Part shown: positions 52,896 to 62,122 of the stretch, piece after piece
How positions within the stretch are numbered: position 1 is the stretch's first letter
How the letters are laid out: each line of letters opens with the position of its first letter
Assembly (NCBI RefSeq): GCF_019969725.1
Contig: NZ_JAHXYW010000004.1
Coordinates: 310,001 to 374,000 of the forward strand
Source: Neobacillus bataviensis
GTDB taxonomy: Bacteria; Bacillota; Bacilli; Bacillales_B; DSM-18226
Length of the DNA: 64,000 bases
Reading direction: 5' to 3'
The notes under the pieces: model-generated
What the model was told of the DNA's origin: nothing
Database searches by the model: none
What the model saw: only the letters and a program-made list of their open reading frames with translations
Program-made: the position numbers and the translations under genes

Positions 52896-55454
52896 ATGTC
52901 TATTGTTTTTAGACAAAAAATGAATATCGATTTTGAGAGGTTGAATGAGGACATCCGCTTGTTTCCCCAGGTGCACCCAGTAACCCCAGATATGAAAATA
53001 ACCCACAAGGGCGTTTCGCGATTGGTCATGTTAGACCGCTACACCTTTAAGGATACTGCAAAAATTACCCTGACGAATGGTGACTTTGTTGTTTTGACGA
53101 TTAAAGAGGATCCGAAATTTCCAGCTAGAGGGCTTGGTACAATAAAGGAAATTGATTGGGAAAAGAAAAAGGCAAAGGTTTTGGTGGAAGAGGAATTCAG
53201 AGGTGTTCTGGATGATCAACAGGAATCTGAAACGGGAATGATCTGGCGTTCTCTCGATGTAATCGAGAAGCCGCTGGAACTTTTTTATGAGCAGATTGCC
53301 AAGAGGAATGCCACGGGGCTTGCTTCGGTTGAAGAAACAGAAGAGAAGCGAATTGAGTGGGCAGAGAAGTTTTATCAGGAGCTTGTGAATATGAACTTTA
53401 TTCCAGCCGGGCGTGTTCTTTACGGAGCAGGTTCAGGCACGGAAGTAACATTCTTTAATTGTTACGTAATGCCGTTTGTTCCGGACTCTCGTGAAGGTAT
53501 CTCAGACCACCGGAAGCAGGTCATGGAGATTATGAGCCGCGGTGGAGGGGTTGGTACGAATGGTTCGACATTAAGACCAAGAAACACCCTTGCAAGAGGC
53601 GTAAATGGTAAGTCATCGGGTTCGGTTTCTTGGCTGGATGATATTGCGAAGTTGACTCACTTAGTCGAACAAGGAGGCAGCCGCAGGGGCGCGCAGATGA
53701 TCATGCTGGCGGATTGGCATCCAGATATCATTGAATTCATTATTTCAAAAATGCAAAATCCTAGAATTCTACGATTCTTAATTGAAAATACAAATGATGA
53801 AACAATTAAAAAGCATGCAAAAGATAAGCTAAAGTTCACACCATTGACTTTGCAGGAAACTGCGATGTACCAAGGAATTGTCAATTATAAAAACATCCCT
53901 GGTTTAGGAGGCTTTAGTGATTCGATTATTGCTGAGGCCGAAGAAAAACTAGAAACCGGCGGTAATTTTACAGTTCATAATTCTGAATTCTTAACGGGTG
54001 CAAACATCTCTGTGTGTTTAACAAAAGAATTTATGGAAGCTGTTGAAAACGATGGTGAATATGAACTCCGTTTCCCATATGTTGAACACTATAATGAAGA
54101 GGAAATGAAATTCTACAACGAAGAATGGCATAAAGTCGGGGATGTTCGTGAGTGGGAAAAGCTCGGTTATAAAGTGCGAGTTTATAAAAAGATCAAAGCA
54201 AAAGAGCTTTGGAATCTAATAAATATCTGCGCAACCTACTCTGCTGAACCGGGAATATTCTTTATTGATAACGCAAACGACATGACAAATGCGAAAGCAT
54301 ATGGTCAACAAGTTGTTGCAACAAATCCATGTGGTGAACAGCCCCTTGCACCATTTTCTGTATGTAACCTAGCAGCAGTTAATCTTGCTGAAATGGCTGA
54401 TAAAGATACAAAAACCGTTGATTTTGAAAAATTAAAGCAAACAGTAGCTATTGGCGTCCGTATGCAGGACAACGTCATCAATGCTACACCATATTTCTTA
54501 GAAGAAAACAAAAAGCAAGCTTTAGGTGAACGTCGTGTTGGTCTTGGAGTTATGGGACTACATGATTTACTAATCTACTGCGAAACAGAGTATGGTTCAC
54601 CAGAAGGTAACCAACTCGTTGATCAGGTATTTGAAGCAATTGCAACGACTGCATATAGAACATCTGTTGAATTGGCGAAAGAGAAGGGAAGCTTCCCATT
54701 CTTAAACGGTGAAACATATGAAGAAACAAATCGTTTACGAAAGGCTTTCATTGATACTGGATATATGAAGAAAATGCCTGAAGACATCCGCGAATCTATT
54801 TTAGAAAGTGGAATTAGAAATTCTCATTTGCTGACTGTTGCTCCAACTGGATCCACTGGAACAATGGTTGGTGTTTCTACCGGATTAGAGCCGTATTTCT
54901 CATTCTCATACTTCCGCAGCGGACGTTTAGGCAAATTTATTGAAGTAAATGCAGATATTGTTCAAGAATATCTTGAGAAGCATCCAGAAGCAGATCCAAA
55001 CAATCTGCCAAAATGGTTTGTTACAGCAATGGAGCTAGCTCCTGAAGCCCATGCTGATGTTCAATGCGTCATCCAGCGCTGGATTGACAGTTCTATTAGT
55101 AAAACTGTAAATGCACCAAAAGGCTACAGTGTGGAACAAGTAGAGAAGGTATATGAGCGGCTGTACCGCGGCGGTGCAAAAGGCGGTACCGTCTATGTAG
55201 ACGGTTCACGTGATTCTCAAGTACTTACACTTAAAGCAGAAGAGAACACTAATGAGCAGTTATCCATGTTTGATGAAAAACCAAAACAGCATGTTGTTCT
55301 AGTCGATACGATCAGCGATCTTCGTTCAACTGACGTGACTATCGGATCTGAAGTTGGCAACACATGCCCAGTCTGCCGAAAAGGAAAAGTAAAAGAAATT
55401 GGCGGATGTAATACTTGTACAAATTGTAATGCCCAATTAAAGTGTGGATTATAG
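52896..55454 (+). CDS. nrdJ: Adenosylcobalamin-dependent (class II) ribonucleotide reductase
   Basis: Reduces ribonucleotides to deoxyribonucleotides using an adenosylcobalamin-derived thiyl radical, with or without oxygen. The 852-residue protein has the redox pair C189 (FFNCYVMP) and C490 (FSVCNLA), and the radical site N477, C479, E481 in NPCGEQPL. The phosphate-binding TVAPTGSTGTMVGVSTGLEP is present. The C-terminal cysteine cluster (CPVCRKGK, CNTCTNCNAQLKCGL) holds zinc-ribbon-like and redox-shuttle cysteines. GAAGGAG precedes the ATG. B. subtilis has only the class Ib enzyme, so this gene adds B12-dependent capacity. Confidence 0.92.
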   Translation: MSIVFRQKMNIDFERLNEDIRLFPQVHPVTPDMKITHKGVSRLVMLDRYTFKDTAKITLTNGDFVVLTIKEDPKFPARGLGTIKEIDWEKKKAKVLVEEEFRGVLDDQQESETGMIWRSLDVIEKPLELFYEQIAKRNATGLASVEETEEKRIEWAEKFYQELVNMNFIPAGRVLYGAGSGTEVTFFNCYVMPFVPDSREGISDHRKQVMEIMSRGGGVGTNGSTLRPRNTLARGVNGKSSGSVSWLDDIAKLTHLVEQGGSRRGAQMIMLADWHPDIIEFIISKMQNPRILRFLIENTNDETIKKHAKDKLKFTPLTLQETAMYQGIVNYKNIPGLGGFSDSIIAEAEEKLETGGNFTVHNSEFLTGANISVCLTKEFMEAVENDGEYELRFPYVEHYNEEEMKFYNEEWHKVGDVREWEKLGYKVRVYKKIKAKELWNLINICATYSAEPGIFFIDNANDMTNAKAYGQQVVATNPCGEQPLAPFSVCNLAAVNLAEMADKDTKTVDFEKLKQTVAIGVRMQDNVINATPYFLEENKKQALGERRVGLGVMGLHDLLIYCETEYGSPEGNQLVDQVFEAIATTAYRTSVELAKEKGSFPFLNGETYEETNRLRKAFIDTGYMKKMPEDIRESILESGIRNSHLLTVAPTGSTGTMVGVSTGLEPYFSFSYFRSGRLGKFIEVNADIVQEYLEKHPEADPNNLPKWFVTAMELAPEAHADVQCVIQRWIDSSISKTVNAPKGYSVEQVEKVYERLYRGGAKGGTVYVDGSRDSQVLTLKAEENTNEQLSMFDEKPKQHVVLVDTISDLRSTDVTIGSEVGNTCPVCRKGKVKEIGGCNTCTNCNAQLKCGL

Positions 55455-55464
55455 AATATGTTAG

Positions 55465-55498
55465 AGCGAATGGAAGGTAATGTCCATTCGCTTTTTTT
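55465..55498 (+). terminator. Terminator after nrdJ
   Basis: A 10-bp stem AGCGAATGGA / TCCATTCGCT with an 8-base loop and seven T. Confidence 0.9.
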
Positions 55499-55661
55499 GT
55501 TATTTTGACCATGCGGAGAGCTTCATGATCCACTAATTAAAACTCAAAATAAAATTATTCTAATATAATTTTTGTAACATAACTGTAATCTAGCTGTGAC
55601 CTCTCTGTTACTCTTTCCTTGTATAGTATGAGTATCAAATCACTCCAAGGGGGACTAACAA

Positions 55662-56114
55662 ATGTTGAAGAAACTTATCGCAGCTTTAGCAATTACAGCT
55701 ACTATAACTACTTCTTTGTTTGCCACTACGGGTGATAAAGCAGAAGCAGCTTATTATCATACAAAAGCAATTTCGGTAGCAAAAGCCAATTTAGGCGTTC
55801 CATATCGTTATGGCGGCATTACCCCAAGAGGCTTCGACTGTTCAGGTCTTGTAAAATACTCGTTCGGACAAGCTGGTAAAGTATTACCTAGAACGGCAGC
55901 CGACATGTTTTACACAAAAGGTTATCGTGTTGGTTCTTTACAGGCGGGAGACCTGATGTTCTTTGCGCCAACTAAAGCAAGCAGACCAGATCACGTTGCG
56001 ATTTATATCGGAGCAGGGAAAATGATTATGGCCTCATCTTCGAAGGGTGTAATCATTACCTATACAAGCAACAGCTATTGGAAGCCAAGATACATTGGAG
56101 CAAAACGAATCTAA
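55662..56114 (+). CDS. Secreted NlpC/P60 cell-wall hydrolase
   Basis: A 150-residue secreted endopeptidase of family C40 that cuts D-Glu/diamino-acid bonds in peptidoglycan. A signal peptide (about 1-29, ending AEA before AYY) is followed directly by the catalytic domain with the Cys in FDCSGLVKYSFG, LQAGDLMFF, and the His in RPDHVAIYIG. There is no LysM or SH3 binding domain, so this is a minimal form. CAAGGGGGA precedes the ATG. Confidence 0.9.
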   Translation: MLKKLIAALAITATITTSLFATTGDKAEAAYYHTKAISVAKANLGVPYRYGGITPRGFDCSGLVKYSFGQAGKVLPRTAADMFYTKGYRVGSLQAGDLMFFAPTKASRPDHVAIYIGAGKMIMASSSKGVIITYTSNSYWKPRYIGAKRI

Positions 56115-56118
56115 TTGT

Positions 56119-56156
56119 ACAAAAAAGAACATCGTCCATGGCGATGTTCTTTTTTT
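56119..56156. terminator. Bidirectional terminator
   Basis: AAAAAAGAACATCG pairs with CGATGTTCTTTTTT between the convergent NlpC/P60 and helix-hairpin-helix genes; it touches the latter's stop codon. Confidence 0.92.
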
Positions 56157-56448
56157 ATGACCTAAATGTCAATCCATTTTCTTTTAAAGCAGACCTAAGT
56201 TTAGGTAAAGAAGCTGGCCCCATCCCATGGAATTGCAAAATTTCTTTTTCGCTATATTTTGATAACGTCTTTAATGAATATATCCCATTGTTTTCCAATG
56301 CTCGCCTAGCTGGAGCAGAGAGCAATGAAAGAAATCCATTTTCAGGTTTACGTTCTTGCTCACAAGTCGGACAGGTTGGACAATCGCTGCTTTTATAATA
56401 TTTGTGTCCTTGACTGCAAATCCTTAAATTCTTTTCCGATGCTGCCAT
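56155..56448 (-). CDS. Zinc-ribbon plus RpoA C-terminal-like helix-hairpin-helix protein
   Basis: A 97-residue protein. The N-terminal part has a Cys/His set (CSQGHKYYKSSDCPTCPTC) likely to bind zinc. The C-terminal part (about 42-95) is a helix-hairpin-helix domain like the RNA polymerase alpha C-terminal domain: LSAPARRALENNGIYSLKTLSKYSEKEILQFHGMGPASLPKLRSAL. DNA binding is therefore plausible. AAAGGAG precedes the ATG. Function is unknown. Confidence 0.78.
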   Translation of the reverse strand: MAASEKNLRICSQGHKYYKSSDCPTCPTCEQERKPENGFLSLLSAPARRALENNGIYSLKTLSKYSEKEILQFHGMGPASLPKLRSALKENGLTFRS

Positions 56449-56578
56449 TTTAATTATCTCCTTTCGTATAAAGCTATTCTACACCACACACATAAAAATT
56501 TTCTCTTTGTCCGCTGTACTATTTTGCTAACAAGCCGATTAAAAATGTAACAATGACTTCATCTAGGGAGTGGCTGCC

Positions 56579-57451
56579 ATGAAAGTAGACGGCGTTTTTT
56601 CTGGGGGAGGAATGAAAGGCTTTGCACTTGTAGGTGCCTGTGAAGAAATTGAAAGCAGAGGAATACAGTTTGTCAGGGTGGCAGGAACCAGTGCAGGATC
56701 AATCGTGGCAGCACTAATTGCTGCGGGTTACACAAGCAAAGAAATTTATCAAATGATAGATGAGCTGGATATATCAAATATACTCGATGCCCGCAAAACA
56801 TTCATTCCAATACCATTTATAAAATGGCTATCTGTTTATTGGAAGCTCGGTCTTTATAAAGGAAAAAAGTTTGAAAAATGGATGAAAAATAAGCTGGAAG
56901 CTAAAGGAATAAGCACCTTTTCTGATCTGCCCCCACAATCACTAAGGGTGATAGCTTCAGACCTTTCAAATGGTCAAATGGTCGTTTTGCCAGATGATTT
57001 AGTAAAATATGGGGTCGATCCTGGTTCCTTTTCAGTCGCAAAAGCAATTAGAATGAGCTGCAGCATTCCATATTTTTTTGAACCTGTTAAAATGCGTTCA
57101 AACATTTTAGTGGATGGCGGAGTCCTAAGCAATTTCCCGATGTGGCTTTTTGATAAGGAAAATATTCAAAAAGTAAGACCTGTCCTGGGAATCAAGCTAA
57201 GTCCAAATGAATACGAACATAAAAGGCACAAAATCAACAATGGCATTCAATTAATGGGAGCCTTATTCGAGACCATGAAGGATGCGCATGATGCAAGGTA
57301 CATTTCCAAAAAACATGCAAAAAATATCATCTTTATTCCAACTGATGGTTTTTTCTCATTGGAGTTCCATTTAACAGATGAAAAGAAACAAAAACTGTTT
57401 GAGTTAGGAAAAGAGCAGGCAAGACAGTTCTTGAAATCATGGTGTTATTAA
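56579..57451 (+). CDS. yqhO: Patatin-like phospholipase YqhO
   Basis: Predicted lipid acyl hydrolase of about 290 residues with the patatin Ser-Asp dyad. The oxyanion loop is SGGGMKGFALVG, the nucleophile GTSAGS (near 40) and the Asp in VDGGVLSNFP. AGGGAG lies eight bases before the ATG at 56579; an in-frame GTG at 56570 overlaps it. No signal peptide, so it acts in the cytoplasm or at the membrane. It matches YqhO in order. Confidence 0.87.
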   Translation: MKVDGVFSGGGMKGFALVGACEEIESRGIQFVRVAGTSAGSIVAALIAAGYTSKEIYQMIDELDISNILDARKTFIPIPFIKWLSVYWKLGLYKGKKFEKWMKNKLEAKGISTFSDLPPQSLRVIASDLSNGQMVVLPDDLVKYGVDPGSFSVAKAIRMSCSIPYFFEPVKMRSNILVDGGVLSNFPMWLFDKENIQKVRPVLGIKLSPNEYEHKRHKINNGIQLMGALFETMKDAHDARYISKKHAKNIIFIPTDGFFSLEFHLTDEKKQKLFELGKEQARQFLKSWCY

Positions 57452-57484
57452 AAAATCGAGCATCTAAAACGATGCTCGATTTTT
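57451..57484. terminator. Bidirectional terminator between yqhO and yqhP
   Basis: A perfect stem AAAAATCGAGCATC / GATGCTCGATTTTT with a 6-base loop, overlapping the yqhP stop. Confidence 0.93.
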
Positions 57485-57847
57485 CTTTTTACTCTTTTTC
57501 CCATCAATGACGGTGAGATGAGCAGGAGATTTCTTTTTTGTTTTGCTGCTTTTCTTTAATGAGGTTAACGTCCCATGGGCAGAGCCTTTAACAGAGGCAT
57601 CTCCGCCCTTTAGCTGCAATCGTTTTTTCGATTGTTTTGCTGCTTTAAGAAATGCCCGCTGCTCTTTTTTCTGGGGGCTCGAATTTGAAAATTTACGTAC
57701 AACGAAATATATGATTAAACCGATCAATGCGATGACAGCTATTCTCTGAATGAAACCGGCAGGATTAGCTGTAAAAGAGCCATAAATACCTAATAAAGCA
57801 AGAATAATAAGACCGCCAACGACAAACACGGATGTCCGATTTTTCAA
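57464..57847 (-). CDS. yqhP: YqhP-like membrane protein
   Basis: A 127-residue protein with two membrane helices (VFVVGGLIILALLGIYG and AVIALIGLIIYFVV) and a long, strongly basic Lys/Ser-rich cytoplasmic tail. It resembles YqhP/SA1362-type proteins. The TTG at 57847 is preferred since GGAGG is seven bases upstream; a GTG at 57856 lies inside the ribosome site. Function is unknown. Confidence 0.72.
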   Translation of the reverse strand: MKNRTSVFVVGGLIILALLGIYGSFTANPAGFIQRIAVIALIGLIIYFVVRKFSNSSPQKKEQRAFLKAAKQSKKRLQLKGGDASVKGSAHGTLTSLKKSSKTKKKSPAHLTVIDGKKSKKKNRASF

Positions 57848-57913
57848 GAAAGCCACCTCCCTAAGAGCATCATAAGCATTTTTTTAACCTTTTAAACCCG
57901 AAAAAAGCAAAGA

Positions 57914-58858
57914 TTAAACAATTTCTTCCTTTTCAAAAGAGACCTCAGACTCCTTTTCTCTTCTTAACAATTCATTAAAGGAAAGGATAGCCACTTCCAC
58001 CTGGTCATCATTAGGTTCTTTAGTCGTTAAAAGCTGTAACCAAAGTCCCGGCAGACCTAGGTATTTCAATACTGGAATATCTCTAAGTTTGTTTGTAATC
58101 TGCAAGACTTCAAAGGCAATACCTAATACAACAGGTATTAAAAGAAGTCGGTCGACAATGCGTAACCAAAGCGGCGATGTTGGTACAAGTAAATAGACAA
58201 AAACGCCGACAATGACTGTAAATAGGATGAAACTGCTGCCACACCGATAATGAAGCCGTGAGTGTGCCTGAACATTTTCAATTGTCAATTCGACTCCAGC
58301 TTCAAAGGTATTAATTACTTTATGCTCAGCTCCATGATATTGAAACACCCTTTTAATAAGAGGAGTAAGTGATACGAAATATATATAAGAAAGGAGCAGT
58401 AGAAGCTTAAACAACCCTTCTACTAAAACTTGAGCAACATCTGATGGGAAGATGGGTTTTGTTAATTCCGCTAAGAAAACTGGAATTAGGGTGAAAGCGA
58501 ATTTACCAAATAAAAAGGAAATGACTCCTATCACAGCAACTCCAAGATACATCGTAAATTTTGAGACTTCTTTTTCTTTAATTTTCGCATCTTCTTTTGG
58601 GTCTAAATCAAATCTTTCCGTGGAAAAGTTTAAGTGTTTGGAGCCGTTCGCACTTGCCTCAATTATGGCAATAATCCCTCTAATAAACGGAATTTTTTTC
58701 AAAAATGAAAAATAAGGGTTTCCTTTACGGGGCAAATGGAAATATTCTACAGAATGATCTTTTCTGCGAACCGCGGTCACATAGTGATGTTTTCCGCCAA
58801 ACATGACTCCTTCTACAACGGCTTGACCGCCATAAACGGGTTTTTGAGTATGGGACAT
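57914..58858 (-). CDS. yqhQ: DUF1385 membrane protein YqhQ
   Basis: The 314-residue protein begins MSHTQKPVYGGQAVVEGVMFGG, diagnostic of DUF1385 (YqhQ). It has about four membrane helices (about 110, 140, 205, 240) and the conserved YHGAEHKVINTFEAG and SRLHYRCGSSFILF segments with His and Cys that may bind metal. The ATG at 58858 fits family length. Function is unproven. Confidence 0.85.
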   Translation of the reverse strand: MSHTQKPVYGGQAVVEGVMFGGKHHYVTAVRRKDHSVEYFHLPRKGNPYFSFLKKIPFIRGIIAIIEASANGSKHLNFSTERFDLDPKEDAKIKEKEVSKFTMYLGVAVIGVISFLFGKFAFTLIPVFLAELTKPIFPSDVAQVLVEGLFKLLLLLSYIYFVSLTPLIKRVFQYHGAEHKVINTFEAGVELTIENVQAHSRLHYRCGSSFILFTVIVGVFVYLLVPTSPLWLRIVDRLLLIPVVLGIAFEVLQITNKLRDIPVLKYLGLPGLWLQLLTTKEPNDDQVEVAILSFNELLRREKESEVSFEKEEIV

Positions 58859-59111
58859 AATGAACACCAACCTATTACAAAAGTTGCACAATAGCAGAAA
58901 TGATAAATCTGTATGTACTTAAATGTATTCTACTAGAAAAATGAAAAAACCTCTAGGAATGACATAATTTTTCCATCTAAATTCAGTAATTTTTTTTTTG
59001 CATGCAAGGGAATGAAACCCTAGGGACATAATAAGGTGGAATTTATTCAAGTGCATACATGATTTGTAAAAAAAGCTTTTGTTTGAAAGTTAAAATTGGA
59101 GGTTTATGGTA

Positions 59112-59609
59112 ATGGCTAATATACTAAAAACAGATGATTATCCAAAACCAATGTCTTTTCCTGTAATGGTCTTCTGGACTGGTTTATTTGGTGGTGTTTT
59201 TTGGGGGTTCATTGGATATCTTGCGAATTATTTAAGTTTTACGGAAATTCATCCCAATGTAATCCTAGAGCCATGGGCTTTTGGGGATTGGAAAACACAA
59301 TGGCAGGGCACGTTAATTTCTCTTTTAATATTAGGAATTATTTCAGTTGTGGCAGCATTTATATACTATTTCGTATTAAGGAAACTGAAAGGATTTTGGT
59401 TTGGTATCATTTATGGGCTTATCTTGTACCTTTTGGTATTCTTTGTCCTAAATCCTGTTTTTCCTGGAATAAAACCATTTTTTGATTTAAGCCGAGATAC
59501 CATTATTACTTCTATTTGTATTTATATCGTATATGGAATTTTTATTGGATATTCCATTAATTACGAGTACCAAAATAATATAGCACAAGAGAATGAGGCA
59601 TCATCTTAA
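59112..59609 (+). CDS. yqhR: YqhR-like membrane protein
   Basis: A 165-residue protein with four membrane helices (about 18-40, 68-90, 97-117, 130-152) and a conserved FWTGLFGGVFWGFIGYLANYLSFTEI start. The ATG at 59112 has GGAGG nine bases upstream; the ATG at 59106 is too near it. It matches YqhR in position. Function is unknown. The next gene is yqhT rather than yqhS (aroQ). Confidence 0.75.
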   Translation: MANILKTDDYPKPMSFPVMVFWTGLFGGVFWGFIGYLANYLSFTEIHPNVILEPWAFGDWKTQWQGTLISLLILGIISVVAAFIYYFVLRKLKGFWFGIIYGLILYLLVFFVLNPVFPGIKPFFDLSRDTIITSICIYIVYGIFIGYSINYEYQNNIAQENEASS

Positions 59610-59687
59610 CTTGTAATTAGTCGGAATCCGCTGGTTATGATAAAATATTTGTGTCTTCGTTTGGATTTGAAAAGGAGAGTGGGAACG

Positions 59688-60749
59688 ATGGAGAAATTAG
59701 AAAAATTACGATCAAACTTTGGTGCATATGGGATTGATGGAATCCTAATTACAAGCTCGTATAATCGCCGGTACATATCAAATTTCACAGGCTCTGCAGG
59801 GGTTGTTTTAATAAGTGCAGATAAAGCCCTTTTTATCACCGATTTTCGCTATATTGAGCAGGCTTCGAAACAATGCGGCGGTTTTGAAATCATTAAGTTT
59901 TCTGGTTCCATTCCTGAGGAAGTGGCCCAGCAGGCAAAAAATTTAGGCATTAAAAAGCTTGGAGTTGAAGAGGATTATTTAACTTACTCTTCCTTTAAAG
60001 TATATGACAAAGAAGTTGAAGCTGAACTTGTTCCAGTTTCAGGGGTTGTGGAAAAATTACGCTTGATTAAGACCGATGCAGAGATTAAGATATTAAAGGA
60101 AGCAGCGGATATTGCTGATGCTGCATTTAAACATATTTTAGATTTTATTCGTCCAGGGAAAACTGAACTGGAAGTATCGAATGAGTTAGAATTCTTTATG
60201 AGAAAAGCTGGAGCAACTTCATCTTCTTTTGATACCATTGTTGCTTCTGGACATCGCTCTGCGCTTCCGCATGGTGTAGCAAGTGACAAAGTAATCGAAA
60301 ATGGTGACATGGTAACACTTGATTACGGAGCGTATTACAAGGGATATGTTTCCGATATCACAAGAACAGTTGCTGTTGGTGAGCCAGATGCAAAGCTGAA
60401 GGAAATTTATAATATCGTTCTAGAGTCCCAATTACGTGGTATGGATGGTATTAAACCTGGGATAACTGGGAAGGAAGCAGATGCTTTAACGAGAGACTAC
60501 ATTACCGAAAAAGGTTATGGTGAATATTTCGGGCATTCAACAGGCCATGGAATTGGTCTAGAGGTCCATGAAGGCCCTGGTCTATCCAGCAAATCTGATC
60601 TCGTTTTAGAACCAGGAATGGTCGTTACTTGTGAACCAGGTATATACATTCCTGGACTTGGCGGCGTTCGGATTGAAGATGATACCTTAATTACCAAGGA
60701 TCATAACGAAGCACTTACTCATTCAACGAAAGATCTAATTATTTTGTAA
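59688..60749 (+). CDS. yqhT: M24 Xaa-Pro-type aminopeptidase
   Basis: Metallo-aminopeptidase predicted to remove an N-terminal residue before proline. The 353-residue protein has a creatinase-like N-terminal domain and a pita-bread catalytic domain with metal ligands in [16 protein letters not shown] (two Asp), [17 protein letters not shown] (His), CEPGIYIPG (Glu) and VRIEDD (Glu). AAGGAG lies before the ATG at 59688. It is 22 bases from efp and co-transcribed; EF-P acts on proline-rich stretches, and the pairing with a proline peptidase is common in bacilli. Confidence 0.9.
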   Translation: MEKLEKLRSNFGAYGIDGILITSSYNRRYISNFTGSAGVVLISADKALFITDFRYIEQASKQCGGFEIIKFSGSIPEEVAQQAKNLGIKKLGVEEDYLTYSSFKVYDKEVEAELVPVSGVVEKLRLIKTDAEIKILKEAADIADAAFKHILDFIRPGKTELEVSNELEFFMRKAGATSSSFDTIVASGHRSALPHGVASDKVIENGDMVTLDYGAYYKGYVSDITRTVAVGEPDAKLKEIYNIVLESQLRGMDGIKPGITGKEADALTRDYITEKGYGEYFGHSTGHGIGLEVHEGPGLSSKSDLVLEPGMVVTCEPGIYIPGLGGVRIEDDTLITKDHNEALTHSTKDLIIL

Positions 60750-60771
60750 CGAACATAGGAGGATTTATAAC

Positions 60772-61329
60772 ATGATTTCTGTTAACGATTTTCGTACAGG
60801 ATTAACTATCGAAGTGGATGGCGGCCTTTGGCGCGTCATGGATTTCCAACACGTAAAGCCAGGGAAAGGGGCGGCGTTTGTTCGTTCAAAACTCCGTAAC
60901 CTCCGTAATGGAGCCATTCAAGAAAAAACATTCCGTGCGGGTGAAAAGGTAGAAAAAGCACAAATCGATAACCGCAAAATGCAATATCTTTATGCAAGCG
61001 GTGACCAGCATGTGTTTATGGATATGGATTCATACGAGCAAGTGGAACTTCCTGCCAATAACATTGAATATGAATTAAAGTTTTTAAAAGAAAACATGGA
61101 AGTTCATATTATGATGTTTAATCATGAAACACTTGGTGTAGAATTGCCTAACACTGTTGAACTGGAAGTAACAGAAACAGAACCAGGTATTAAAGGTGAC
61201 ACTGCTTCCGGCGGTACGAAGCCTGCAACACTTGAAACTGGATTAATTGTTCAGGTGCCATTCTTCATTAACCAAGGTGACCGATTAATTATCAATACTA
61301 CAGAAGCATCATACGTATCAAGAGCATAA
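60772..61329 (+). CDS. efp: Elongation factor P
   Basis: Translation factor that rescues ribosomes stalled at polyproline. The 185-residue protein has the three-domain EF-P layout. The loop tip lysine is K32 in [12 protein letters not shown], the residue modified with 5-aminopentanol in B. subtilis. AGGAGGATT precedes the ATG. It ends at a strong terminator and lies downstream of yqhT. Confidence 0.95.
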   Translation: MISVNDFRTGLTIEVDGGLWRVMDFQHVKPGKGAAFVRSKLRNLRNGAIQEKTFRAGEKVEKAQIDNRKMQYLYASGDQHVFMDMDSYEQVELPANNIEYELKFLKENMEVHIMMFNHETLGVELPNTVELEVTETEPGIKGDTASGGTKPATLETGLIVQVPFFINQGDRLIINTTEASYVSRA

Positions 61330-61337
61330 TAATGATT

Positions 61338-61379
61338 GAAAAAGCCTTAGACCGCAAAAAACGGTACTAAGGCTTTTTT
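61338..61379 (+). terminator. Terminator after efp
   Basis: A long stem GAAAAAGCCTTAG / CTAAGGCTTTTTT with an inner CCG / CGG pair and a T run. Confidence 0.9.
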
Positions 61380-61470
61380 ATTTTTAACAAATTCTCTAAA
61401 CTTTCTCCTAAGTTTCTGCACACTTTTTTTTTAGATTAAGAGTGTAATCAAACTAAAGGAGTAGATAAAC

Positions 61471-61963
61471 ATGAACATGACACATTATATGGGATTATTA
61501 GCAGACAATCAGCCGTGGAATTTAATCATTTTTATGGCGATTCCAGTAATCTGTGCTGAAACCATTGCGATTACAGAATTAGGTATCCTTTTTACCCGGA
61601 ATCTAAATGGCGGCTTAAGAAAAGTTAATAAGATCGTAAGTATTATAGCTGGTTTTTATTTTACAGGAATTTTCGTTTACTTAATGAAGACAGCGTATAT
61701 TCCGTTAACCGTAAATGGAGAAAGGCTGGATTGATGTTGTCGCGGTGACTTTTTACCTGCTTGGAATCGTACCATTACTAGGAATGGCCCTCTTAGATTT
61801 GGGTCTTATCTACAAAAGCAAAACCGCAGAAGAAAAGTTGAAGATTCATGCTTTTTTCGTGGGGATGTTCCTAGTCGTTGCCCACGTAGCCATGATATTT
61901 GGGATGGTCGACCCTTCAATTGGAACAGTAGGTCATGGTGGTCATGACATGAGGGATATGTAG
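61471..61963 (+). pseudogene. Four-helix membrane protein split by a frameshift (DUF6803-like)
   Basis: Two frames that together look like one protein of about 163 residues. The first (61471-61734) starts MNMTHYMGLLADNQPWNLII and has two helices. The second (from about 61715 to 61963) continues with GWIDVVAVTFYLLGIVPLLG, two more helices and a His/Met tail GHGGHDMRDM. The switch lies between 61715 and 61733, at GGAGAAAGGCTGG, where removing one A restores one frame. The second frame's ATG at 61715 has no ribosome site, so two separate genes is less likely. The family name is from memory. Sequence error, real mutation or frameshifting cannot be told apart here. An extracytoplasmic metal or redox role is suggested by neighbors only. 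Confidence 0.6.
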
Positions 61964-61971
61964 AACGAAAT

Positions 61972-62005
61972 CGCTGAAGATTCCAAAAAGGCTTTTCAGC
62001 GTTTT
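61972..62005 (+). terminator. Weak terminator after the DUF6803-like gene
   Basis: CGCTGAA pairs with TTCAGCG over a 16-base loop, followed by four T. Confidence 0.6.
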
Positions 62006-62071
62006 ACATTTAATTATCTTAAAAACTTCACGAAATAGTAAGAATTAATAACAATTCAGCCATTTTCTATT

Positions 62072-62080
62072 TGCTAAAAT
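62072..62080 (+). promoter_or_regulatory. Possible extended -10 promoter of the PCYCGC-cytochrome unit
   Basis: TGCTAAAAT fits an extended -10 (TGnTAAAAT) about 43 bases before the lipoprotein start. No clear -35 is seen. Confidence 0.35.
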
Positions 62081-62122
62081 GAATTTGAAAAAATAAATAA
62101 AAGGGAAGGGGGGACACAATAC

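Noticed and set aside
52896..55454. Intein or insertion in the ribonucleotide reductase, often an intein host
   Set aside because: The frame is continuous and each segment fits the enzyme; no intein splice motifs were seen.
61732..61734. UGA at the end of the first DUF6803-like frame considered as a second selenocysteine codon
   Set aside because: Reading through in that frame gives unrelated sequence; the homologous continuation is in another frame.
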